Shown here piece by piece: positions 1 through 6,158 of a DNA stretch of 6,736 nucleotides (position 1 is its first letter; the number at the start of each line of letters is the position of its first letter). The notes under the pieces were generated by a model. That model had not been told where the DNA came from and did not search any database. It saw only the letters and a list, made by a program, of their open reading frames with translations. The position numbers were made by a program, and so were the translations under genes. This DNA comes from JBAYDV01 sp041668045 (GTDB lineage: Bacteria; Bacteroidota; Bacteroidia; Bacteroidales; UBA932): NCBI GenBank assembly GCA_041668045.1, contig JBAYDV010000098.1, positions 1 to 6,736 of the forward strand. The letters are read 5' to 3'.

Positions 1-132
1 CATAACTGAAATAGCCATTACTAAAGCTGCTTCAAGTTTTACTGTGACTGCTAATGCTGAGCAGACACCCAAAACCAATACGGTAATCGGATTGGTCTTA
101 AAGACGGGATTTAAATATGTTTCCTTTTTCAT
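1..132 (-). CDS. nqrD: Na+-translocating NADH:quinone reductase subunit D, N-terminal part (cut by window edge)
   Basis: The minus-strand reading from the ATG at 132-130 is open to the window edge and gives 44 residues beginning MKKETYLNPVFKTNP and continuing with LGVCSALAVT. That stretch is characteristic of NqrD and differs from the related RnfE. NqrD is a small integral membrane subunit that, paired with NqrE, forms the membrane core carrying an intramembrane Fe centre. Cys24 in GVC sits where the family has its first Fe-ligating cysteine; the second lies outside the window. The ATG shares one base with the nqrC stop (TAATG), which implies translational coupling. The identity rests on a short but highly conserved segment. 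The gene is incomplete only because the window ends. Confidence 0.9.
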   Translation of the reverse strand, partial: MKKETYLNPVFKTNPITVLVLGVCSALAVTVKLEAALVMAISVM

Positions 133-878
133 TATTTCTTCTCCTTTTGAATGTAAGGCAAATAAAGTTCTAACCATTGTCTGATAGTAGTATCTAATGA
201 GCGACTCGTGATAGTACCACCTGAAACAGCATCCACCCCGTGTATGTCACCTTTTGCGCCACCTTTTACGACACTTATAGAACAAAAAGTATTGTCTTTA
301 AAAATTTCTTTACCTTTAAATTGTTTGCTAAACCAAGGTGATGATATTTCTGCACCTAGACCAGGAGTTTCACCTGCATTGCCAAAATATGCACCATAAA
401 CGGTATTAAAATCAGAATTTAAAGCTAGATAACCCCAAATTGGACCCCATAAACCGGTACCATATACTGAGAATATCTGAACTTTGGTGCTATCGTTAAG
501 TGAACATACGAAGATAGGTAATCTTACATCTTCTTTACTTTTCCCTTTGACAGCATTTCTTAGAATATCGTATTGATGTTTCATGCTAATTTTAAAAGCA
601 TCACCCTCGACTTTATTTCCATTAATATCAACTACGTAAGAATCTGTAACATATTTTTCGTATGATTTAGTTACATATTCAGCACGTTCAGCACCTTTGT
701 AATTATTAACATCTTTAGCTATGTTAATAGCATTAAGAAGACTAGTTTGTGTCTCTTGATCTACGTTAGCTTGTTGTTTATCTTTAAGAGTAGTAGCGAC
801 GATTGAAAGTACAGCAGCTACCACTACTACCAATACGGTAGAATAGATAATTGTATATATATTACTATTTGTATTCAT
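132..878 (-). CDS. nqrC: Na+-translocating NADH:quinone reductase subunit C (covalent FMN subunit)
   Basis: This 248-residue protein is the NqrC subunit, which passes electrons through a covalently bound FMN on its extracytoplasmic domain. A single N-terminal membrane anchor is visible at about residues 8-29 (Ile/Val/Ala-rich) and is followed by a soluble domain. Family landmarks are GLWGPIWGYLAL (142-153), ETPGLGAEI (170-178) and the FMN-attachment motif DAVSGGTITS (216-225). Thr222 of SGGT is the predicted phosphoester-linked residue; Gly replaces the Ala of the classical SGAT. The start ATG lies 5 nt after the nqrB stop, and the stop overlaps the nqrD start by one base. The length is typical for the family. 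No truncation or frameshift is seen. Confidence 0.96.
   Translation of the reverse strand: MNTNSNIYTIIYSTVLVVVVAAVLSIVATTLKDKQQANVDQETQTSLLNAINIAKDVNNYKGAERAEYVTKSYEKYVTDSYVVDINGNKVEGDAFKISMKHQYDILRNAVKGKSKEDVRLPIFVCSLNDSTKVQIFSVYGTGLWGPIWGYLALNSDFNTVYGAYFGNAGETPGLGAEISSPWFSKQFKGKEIFKDNTFCSISVVKGGAKGDIHGVDAVSGGTITSRSLDTTIRQWLELYLPYIQKEKK
141..146 (-). promoter_or_regulatory. Shine-Dalgarno-like AAGGAG ahead of nqrD
   Basis: The minus strand reads AAGGAG within the last codons of nqrC, 8 nt before the nqrD ATG, which is a textbook spacing. The other starts in this window show no comparable element, as is usual in Bacteroidota. The same bases encode the Lys-Glu-Lys tail of NqrC, so the match may be a by-product of that coding sequence. 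Confidence 0.4.
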
Positions 879-883
879 CTTAA

Positions 884-2056
884 TTATTTATTAGTTGTAG
901 CTCTCTTTAATCTTCTTTTCACATTTCGTCTAACGATGATGTGGTCAATAAGAGGAGCGAACGTATTCATTAATAAAATAGCTAACATCATACCTTCCAT
1001 ATATCCTGCATTATATAGTCTAATAACTATAGTTACTGCACCTATTAGGAAACCATAAATCCATTTACCAGCTTCTGTTTGTGCAGAAGTTACAGGGTCT
1101 GTAGCCATAAATACAATACCAAATGCGAATCCTCCCATTACCAGGTGATTCCAAATAGGTATAGCTTGGTATGTGCCAGGAGCTGCACCCCAGTTAGCTA
1201 ATAGACCAACGAAGAGAGCACCAAGTACACCAGATACCATAATTTTCCAACTTGCTATTCCTGTGTAAATAATAATAAATGCTCCGATTAAAATAGCGAT
1301 AACAGATGTCTCTCCAATAGAACCTGGTATTAATCCAACAAACATATGCCAGAATGAAGGAATATCATTTCCAGCAGCAGCTTGAGCTAAAGGAGTAGCA
1401 CCAGAAAAACTATCTATAACGCCACCATTAGATACATTTGCTATCCAAACTTGATCTCCAGACATACTCTTAGGGTATGAGAAGAATAAGAATGCACGAG
1501 CGATTAATGCTGGATTCCATATGTTCATACCAGTTCCTCCGAAAACTTCTTTACCAACTATTACTGCGAAAACTACAGCTAAAGTAAACATCCATAATGG
1601 AACATCGACAGGTACTATTAATGGAATTAACATACCAGTAACTAAGTAACCTTCATTAATTTCATGTCCACGAATTTGGGCTCCAGCGAATTCAATACCA
1701 AGACCAACTATGTAAGAAATTAAATAAAGAGGTAATATTTTAAGGAAACCATACCAAACCATACTCCAGAACGCAGCACTACCTGTAACAGCTTCGCCAA
1801 ATGCTAAATTATGTTGGTAACCTATATTATATATACCGAAAAGGAATGCAGGGAGTAGAGCGATTACCATAATAATCATTACTCTCTTCAAATCTATACA
1901 GTCTCTAACGTGGCTTCCTTTTCTAGTAGTAGTATTAGGAGTATAAGCGAATGAAGCAAAACCTTCATAAGTCGAATGTAAAAATCCTAATTTTCCACCT
2001 TTTTCGAAGATGGCTCTATGTTTTTCAAAAAAATTTGTACTCATATTCTTATTCAC
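884..2056 (-). CDS. nqrB: Na+-translocating NADH:quinone reductase subunit B (covalent FMN, membrane subunit)
   Basis: This is the large integral membrane subunit of Na+-NQR, linked to Na+ translocation and quinone reduction. Its 390 residues start with a soluble N-terminal segment (about 1-55). About nine hydrophobic segments follow, roughly at 58-77, 98-118, 136-151, 153-172, 250-268, 272-290, 304-320, 333-347 and 352-371. The tail is basic (RRNVKRRLKR). The FMN site is SGAT at 218-221, with Thr221 the predicted attachment residue. NEGYLVTGMLIP (134-145) and FGGTGMNIWNPALIARAF (172-189) are conserved family stretches. The longest reading uses a GTG at 2056-2054 that overlaps the nqrA TAG by one base. 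An ATG at 2044-2042, four codons later, gives MSTNFFEKHR and is an equally reasonable start. Neither has an obvious Shine-Dalgarno sequence. Confidence 0.96.
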   Translation of the reverse strand: MNKNMSTNFFEKHRAIFEKGGKLGFLHSTYEGFASFAYTPNTTTRKGSHVRDCIDLKRVMIIMVIALLPAFLFGIYNIGYQHNLAFGEAVTGSAAFWSMVWYGFLKILPLYLISYIVGLGIEFAGAQIRGHEINEGYLVTGMLIPLIVPVDVPLWMFTLAVVFAVIVGKEVFGGTGMNIWNPALIARAFLFFSYPKSMSGDQVWIANVSNGGVIDSFSGATPLAQAAAGNDIPSFWHMFVGLIPGSIGETSVIAILIGAFIIIYTGIASWKIMVSGVLGALFVGLLANWGAAPGTYQAIPIWNHLVMGGFAFGIVFMATDPVTSAQTEAGKWIYGFLIGAVTIVIRLYNAGYMEGMMLAILLMNTFAPLIDHIIVRRNVKRRLKRATTNK

Positions 2057-3432
2057 TATGACATTTCTTTTATCATCAAATTTATACCATCTTCTATGAT
2101 AGCTTGTATCTCTATCTTAGCTTCGCTGATATATTCACATAAAGCAAAATCTTCAGGAACAACTTCATAAATACCAAGTTCTTCCATCTTATCTATATCT
2201 CTTACGATGATAGCTTTTAATAAATATACAGGAAGTATATCCATAGGAAGTACTTTCTCATAATTTCCCGTAAGAACGAAAGCTCTGACTTCACCATTAA
2301 GGTTAGAGTCCATCGCGAATTTCTTTTTAGGAGTTAACCAAGAAAAATAAGAACGATAGAAACTGAATTTTTTAGCTCTTGCTGGTTTAGCCCAACCAAA
2401 TGCTTCATAATAATTACCTTCAGTGATAAGTGATATTTGATCATCATAAAAACTTAATGAACCATTAGCACCAACAGATGTTCCTGAAAGAACATCTCCA
2501 CTGATGTAACGAATACCACAACCTTTTTGATCTTTAGTTACATTATTATTAGTCATATCTGATAAACATGACATGTTCTGACCAGGAAGACATTTAATAT
2601 AGCATGGTTTGCTTACTCTAGGACCACCTACAGCTACTATACGAGTCATATCATAGATACCTTTGCTGAAAAGTTTTCCAATAGCAGCAAGTAGTGTGAC
2701 ATTGACTGTCCATACTATTTCACCTTTATTAATAGGAGAAACATGATGGATTTGAACTCCTACATTTCCTGCTGGATGTGGGCCATCGAAAATGTGATAG
2801 TTTACATCTTTTAATTTATGAAGAGGTGAACTAGCGTGAGTTTTAGCCGATAATCCTATGTGAATGCCTCCTTTCGTTAGTTTATTAAGAGCATCGATAG
2901 CTACTTGGATATTACTAATTTCATCTTTAAGAGTGAAATCAACATCAGCGGCTAATGGTGCTGTATGAAAACCAGAAATGAAGATCGACTTAGGAGTGTC
3001 TTCCGGGTTAGCGATAATTCCGTAAGGTCGTTGGATAATGGCTGCCCATAATCCACTCTCTAGAAGAGCTGAAGTCACTTGCTTTTTATCAAGCGATTCC
3101 ATACTAGGAATATCAAATTTTAAATAATCGATTTGAGCATCTGCTTTGATGCGAATCTCAAGAAGTTTTCTCTTTTCTCCTCTAACGATTTTTTCTACAG
3201 TTCCACTTACAGGCGAAGTAAATTTTACTTCTTCATGAAGTTTGTCTGTGAAAATAGGAGATCCTGCTTTCACAGTATCACCTTCTCTAACTGAAAGTCT
3301 TGGGACAACACCCTTAAAATCAGTAGGTTTGATAGAGATAGAATCAGAGGCTACTACTTCCTTGAGGATTTGTTCTGGAGCTCCTTCTAAGGGGAGGTCT
3401 AATCCTTTTTGTAACTTAATATAATCTACCAT
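2056..3432 (-). CDS. nqrA: Na+-translocating NADH:quinone reductase subunit A
   Basis: This is the peripheral cytoplasmic subunit of Na+-NQR, implicated in quinone binding and lacking a cofactor in characterised enzymes. Its 458 residues begin MVDYIKLQKGLDLPLEG, the typical NqrA opening. A biotinyl/lipoyl-like beta fold follows at about 39-92 (SVREGDTVKAGSPIF, SPVSGTV). The conserved GPHPAGNVGVQIHH lies at 217-230, RYISGDVLSG at 308-317 and PEDFALCEY at 426-434. It is the first gene of the operon: its ATG lies 58 bp from the divergent helicase start, and its TAG overlaps the alternative GTG start of nqrB. One oddity is a run of cysteines at 277, 281, 289 and 305. The start is supported by the family N-terminus and by the -7 promoter element 25 nt upstream. 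Confidence 0.96.
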   Translation of the reverse strand: MVDYIKLQKGLDLPLEGAPEQILKEVVASDSISIKPTDFKGVVPRLSVREGDTVKAGSPIFTDKLHEEVKFTSPVSGTVEKIVRGEKRKLLEIRIKADAQIDYLKFDIPSMESLDKKQVTSALLESGLWAAIIQRPYGIIANPEDTPKSIFISGFHTAPLAADVDFTLKDEISNIQVAIDALNKLTKGGIHIGLSAKTHASSPLHKLKDVNYHIFDGPHPAGNVGVQIHHVSPINKGEIVWTVNVTLLAAIGKLFSKGIYDMTRIVAVGGPRVSKPCYIKCLPGQNMSCLSDMTNNNVTKDQKGCGIRYISGDVLSGTSVGANGSLSFYDDQISLITEGNYYEAFGWAKPARAKKFSFYRSYFSWLTPKKKFAMDSNLNGEVRAFVLTGNYEKVLPMDILPVYLLKAIIVRDIDKMEELGIYEVVPEDFALCEYISEAKIEIQAIIEDGINLMIKEMS

Positions 3433-3456
3433 TTATTTTGTGTGTTTTAACGGGTG

Positions 3457-3464
3457 CAAATATA
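3457..3464 (-). promoter_or_regulatory. Bacteroidota-type -7 promoter element for the nqr operon
   Basis: The minus strand reads TATATTTG, an exact match to the TAnnTTTG consensus of the Bacteroidota primary sigma factor. By the usual geometry, transcription would begin around 3452-3454, giving an A-rich leader of about 20 nt before the nqrA ATG at 3432. The -33 region is weak: ACTG at 3487-3484 with a 19-nt spacer, against the consensus TTTG. No Shine-Dalgarno sequence is seen in the leader. Confidence 0.6.
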
Positions 3465-3475
3465 CAAACTTTTTA

Positions 3476-3483
3476 TAAATTTG
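3476..3483 (+). promoter_or_regulatory. Bacteroidota-type -7 promoter element for the helicase gene
   Basis: TAAATTTG matches the TAnnTTTG consensus exactly and ends only 7 nt before the helicase ATG at 3491. The transcription start would fall at about 3486-3491, so the mRNA would be leaderless or have a leader of a few nucleotides. The -33 position (GGTG at 3453-3456, 19-nt spacer) is a poor match. The element lies 11 bp from the oppositely oriented nqr element. Confidence 0.5.
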
Positions 3484-3490
3484 CAGTCTT

Positions 3491-5959
3491 ATGCAAGAAG
3501 AAAAAAAAATAGATTTATCTGAGCTGAATGTAGCTCAAAATGAGGCGGTTAGACAAATAAACGGTCCTTCGTTAATAATAGCGGGGGCTGGATCCGGCAA
3601 AACCAAGGTATTAACTTTTAAAATTGCTTACATATTAGAGCAGGGAATTTCCCCATCTTCTGTTTTAGCTTTGACATTTACTAATAAGGCTGCTAAAGAA
3701 ATGAAAATAAGAATAGCTGCACTTGTTGGTCCTCATAAAGCTAGAAATCTTTATATGGGAACTTTTCACTCTATTTTTATAAGATTTTTGAGAACTTATT
3801 CAGATTTAATAGGTTTTCCATCTTCATTTACTATTTATGATACTACGGATTCTAAGAGTTTAATCAAGGCATGTATAAAAGAATTGGAATTAGATGATAA
3901 AGTCTATAAGCCAAATGAAGTATATAATAGAATATCTAATGCTAAAAATAGTTTGGTGACTGCGCAAGCATATATAAATAATCCAAAGGCTATTAAAACA
4001 GATCAAGAACATAGAAAAGGCAGAATATGTGATATATATTCTTTATATTCTAAAAAATGTTTTCAATCAGGCGTGATGGATTTTGATGATATACTTTTAT
4101 ATATGAATATTTTATTACGTGATAATCCTCAAGTGACTGAAGAATTGCAAAAAAGATTTAAATATATTTTAGTTGATGAGTATCAAGATACTAATGTAGC
4201 TCAGTATTATATAGTAAAAAAATTATCTGCAGTTCATAAAAATATTACAGTAGTAGGTGATGATTCTCAGAGTATATATTCTTTTAGAGGAGCTAAAATT
4301 CAAAATATCTTAAATTTCAGTAAAGATTATCCTAATGCGAAGCAATATAAATTGGAACAAAATTATCGTTCTACCCAGACTATAGTTTTAGCTGCTAATT
4401 CTTTGATAAAGAAGAATCATCAAGGTTTACGTAAAGATTGTTTTTCTAAAAGTGAAAAAGGAGAGAAGATAGAGCTACTTCAGGCTTATACGGAACAAGA
4501 TGAGGCGGCTAAAGTAGCTAGTTCTATAGCTAGTCGCTTATATTCAGCTCATGCATCTTATGATGAATTCGCTATTTTATATAGGACGAATGCACAGTCA
4601 AGAGTGGTCGAAGAAATGTTACGTAAACATAATTTCCCATATAAAATACATGCAGGTCATTCTTTTTATGATCGTGCAGAGGTTAAGGATGTGATGGCTT
4701 ATTTCCGCCTTTTAGTGAATCCTAAAGACGACGAAGCTTTTAAGCGAGTCGTAAATGTTCCAGCACGAGGGATAGGAAAAACTACTATTGCCCGATTAGC
4801 AGATGCAGCTCAGAAGAACGACATTGCCCTAATAGAAGCTTTGCGTTTAGATAATTTATCTGAGTATGGTCTGAGGGATGCAGTGGTGAATAAATTGCGT
4901 TTATTTGCACAGATGGTAGCTATGTCTGCTCAGCAAATAGAGGAGAAGGATGCTTCGGAGGCTGCGAATGCTATTATTAATGCTTCTGGTTATGTGACGG
5001 CTTTGAAAAATGAGACTTCTATAGAGGCGAAAACTCGTTTGGAAAATGTAGAGGAGTTATTAAGTAGTGTGGATGAATATGTTGAAGCAGAAGAAAATCT
5101 TGACGAAAATGGAGAGGAGATTTCCGAGGCTGTGAAAGTTGATGAAAATAATAAACCATTAGAGCAGGAAGTAAAGGTGAAAAATATGTCTTCTTTTTTA
5201 GAGAATGTGGCATTATTGACAGAGGATACTGATGATGAGACAGAAGATGAAAATAAGATAACTTTGATGACAGTTCATGCGGCGAAAGGTCTGGAATTTC
5301 CATATGTATATATAATAGGTATGGAAGAGAATCTTTTTCCTTCGAAAATGAACAATGAATCTGAATCACAGATAGAGGAGGAGCGTAGATTATTTTATGT
5401 CGCATTGACCCGTGCAGAGAAAGCAGTATCTCTTAGTTATTCTAAGTCAAGATTTAGATTTGGGCAACATGTTAATTATCCTGTTAGTAGATTTCTGCGA
5501 GAGATAGATCCTAAATATATCGATGGTGAACTAGAAGAAAGTAATGCTGTTAATGATGATACTTATGGCAATACTAGTAGTTCTTATGAAAATGGTCGTG
5601 GGTCATCATTTGGTAGAGCACATAATTCTTATAGTAGCAGGAGAGATGATACTTTTGGAAACAGAGGTAGTAATGCATATAGTCGAAAAGGTACTACTTT
5701 TAGTAGTAAATCAACTTCTAAGAGTACTAATCGTCCTACTCCATCTTTTTCACGACCAGTACAAAATATTAGCACGAATTTTGTTCCTTCTTCTGCTGAA
5801 AGTCTTAGTGTCGGACAGAGGGTTGAGCATAATAGATTTGGAAAAGGAGTGATTAAAAAAATCGAAGGAAATGGTGCAGGGAGGAAGGCTGTAGTCTCTT
5901 TTGATTTAGGTGGAGATAAGACTTTGTTACTAAAATACGCGAAATTAATGATTTTATAA
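3491..5959 (+). CDS. uvrD: UvrD/PcrA-family ATP-dependent 3'-5' DNA helicase
   Basis: This 822-residue superfamily 1A helicase unwinds DNA in excision and mismatch repair and removes proteins from DNA. Visible motifs are the Q-motif region LNVAQNEAV (12-20), Walker A AGAGSGKT (31-38), motif Ia LALTFTNKAAKEM (59-71), motif II VDEYQDTN (228-235), motif III VVGDDSQSIYSFRGA (254-268), motif IV QNYRST (290-295), motif V LMTVHAAKGLEF (592-603) and motif VI EERRLFYVALTRA (630-642). A Glu-rich insert lies at about 532-565. A Ser/Gly/Asn/Arg linker (about 685-770) precedes a C-terminal Tudor-like domain, SVGQRVEHNRFGKGVI (773-788), as in PcrA. The ATG is favoured because the Q-motif follows at the usual distance and no upstream room remains. 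All catalytic residues are intact. The symbol uvrD versus pcrA cannot be decided from sequence alone. Confidence 0.95.
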   Translation: MQEEKKIDLSELNVAQNEAVRQINGPSLIIAGAGSGKTKVLTFKIAYILEQGISPSSVLALTFTNKAAKEMKIRIAALVGPHKARNLYMGTFHSIFIRFLRTYSDLIGFPSSFTIYDTTDSKSLIKACIKELELDDKVYKPNEVYNRISNAKNSLVTAQAYINNPKAIKTDQEHRKGRICDIYSLYSKKCFQSGVMDFDDILLYMNILLRDNPQVTEELQKRFKYILVDEYQDTNVAQYYIVKKLSAVHKNITVVGDDSQSIYSFRGAKIQNILNFSKDYPNAKQYKLEQNYRSTQTIVLAANSLIKKNHQGLRKDCFSKSEKGEKIELLQAYTEQDEAAKVASSIASRLYSAHASYDEFAILYRTNAQSRVVEEMLRKHNFPYKIHAGHSFYDRAEVKDVMAYFRLLVNPKDDEAFKRVVNVPARGIGKTTIARLADAAQKNDIALIEALRLDNLSEYGLRDAVVNKLRLFAQMVAMSAQQIEEKDASEAANAIINASGYVTALKNETSIEAKTRLENVEELLSSVDEYVEAEENLDENGEEISEAVKVDENNKPLEQEVKVKNMSSFLENVALLTEDTDDETEDENKITLMTVHAAKGLEFPYVYIIGMEENLFPSKMNNESESQIEEERRLFYVALTRAEKAVSLSYSKSRFRFGQHVNYPVSRFLREIDPKYIDGELEESNAVNDDTYGNTSSSYENGRGSSFGRAHNSYSSRRDDTFGNRGSNAYSRKGTTFSSKSTSKSTNRPTPSFSRPVQNISTNFVPSSAESLSVGQRVEHNRFGKGVIKKIEGNGAGRKAVVSFDLGGDKTLLLKYAKLMIL
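5555..5734 (+). repeat. Imperfect 90-nt tandem duplication inside the helicase linker
   Basis: Two 90-nt units (5555-5644 and 5645-5734) encode 30 residues each. Both begin DDT[YF]GN (residues 689-694 and 719-724), and G[ST][ST]F recurs exactly 30 residues apart (704-707 and 734-737). The first 18 nt of the units agree at 15 positions, while the middle has diverged strongly. It lies in frame in a Ser/Gly/Asn-rich, probably disordered, linker, so chance similarity from composition cannot be excluded. Confidence 0.45.
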
Positions 5960-5964
5960 ATTTT

Positions 5965-5980
5965 TGGCACGGGATTTGTT
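5965..5980 (+). promoter_or_regulatory. Sigma-54-like -24/-12 sequence downstream of the helicase gene
   Basis: TGGCACGGGATTTGTT resembles the sigma-54 consensus TGGCACG-N4-TTGC[AT], with the GG at 5966-5967 and correct spacing to TTG at 5976-5978. The invariant GC of the -12 element is GT here, which weakens the case. A start would fall near 5991. It begins 6 nt after the helicase stop and lies upstream of a terminator-like hairpin and of rubrerythrin. No activator site is evident. Confidence 0.25.
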
Positions 5981-6026
5981 ATAATCTATAATGAAGTTTT
6001 TCATAGTTTAAGTTTAGGTTAAGTAG

Positions 6027-6070
6027 CGAGCCCGTTTCCTTTCTATAAGGAAATGGGCTCGTGAAATTTT
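6027..6070 (+). terminator. Rho-independent terminator-like hairpin after the helicase gene
   Basis: CGAGCCCGTTTCCTT (6027-6041) pairs with AAGGAAATGGGCTCG (6047-6061) to form a 15-bp stem with a single G-T wobble and a 5-nt loop, TCTAT. A short TTTT run (6067-6070) follows after GAAA and leads into an AT-rich stretch. The U-tract is weaker and further from the stem than in a textbook terminator. Its position 68 nt after the helicase stop and ahead of the rubrerythrin promoter fits a terminator of the helicase transcript. The minus strand has no T-run, so it is unlikely to be bidirectional. Confidence 0.75.
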
Positions 6071-6115
6071 ATATATATAAGTTTGAAGCTATTTTTTTAT
6101 ATAATTCATATATGT

Positions 6116-6123
6116 TATATTTG
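6116..6123 (+). promoter_or_regulatory. Bacteroidota-type -7 promoter element for rubrerythrin
   Basis: TATATTTG matches TAnnTTTG exactly and is identical to the nqr element. Transcription would begin at about 6126, giving a leader of some 33 nt that is almost entirely A and T, without a Shine-Dalgarno sequence. The -33 position with a 19-nt spacer is TTTT (6093-6096), three of four matches to TTTG. The surrounding sequence is very AT-rich, which raises the chance of a random match. Confidence 0.6.
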
Positions 6124-6158
6124 TGAAATAGTATTAACAATTTAAATAATAAAATATT

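Noticed and set aside
208..399. A 63-codon plus-strand open frame opposite nqrC.
   Set aside because: It lies wholly antisense to the conserved FMN-domain coding sequence of nqrC, has no family resemblance and has no promoter of its own.
3242..3424. A 60-codon plus-strand open frame opposite the 5' part of nqrA.
   Set aside because: It is antisense to the conserved NqrA N-terminus and looks like a chance frame.
1..3432. Reading the operon as rnf (Rnf complex) instead of nqr.
   Set aside because: The first subunit lacks the RnfC ferredoxin-type cysteine motifs, the gene order is nqrA-B-C-D, and NqrD shows LGVCSALAVT rather than the RnfE form.
5019..5405. A 128-codon minus-strand open frame inside the helicase gene.
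   Set aside because: It is opposite helicase motifs V and VI. Its His/Ser/Leu-rich composition is what antisense of Glu/Asp-rich coding produces.
5544..5970. Overlapping open frames on both strands over the helicase 3' end (102 codons on plus, 113 on minus).
   Set aside because: Both are explained by the low-complexity linker. The in-frame Tudor-like domain continues to the stop at 5959, so the helicase frame is the real one.
5985..6006. Small hairpin ATGAA-GTTT-TTCAT between the helicase stop and the main terminator.
   Set aside because: A 5-bp, AT-rich stem is too weak to call a regulatory structure.
6099..6120. ATATAA / TTATAT inverted repeat around a CATATATG palindrome overlapping the rubrerythrin -7 box, considered as a PerR-type operator.
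   Set aside because: The two symmetries have different centres, the match to the PerR consensus is poor, and such repeats are expected by chance in sequence this AT-rich.
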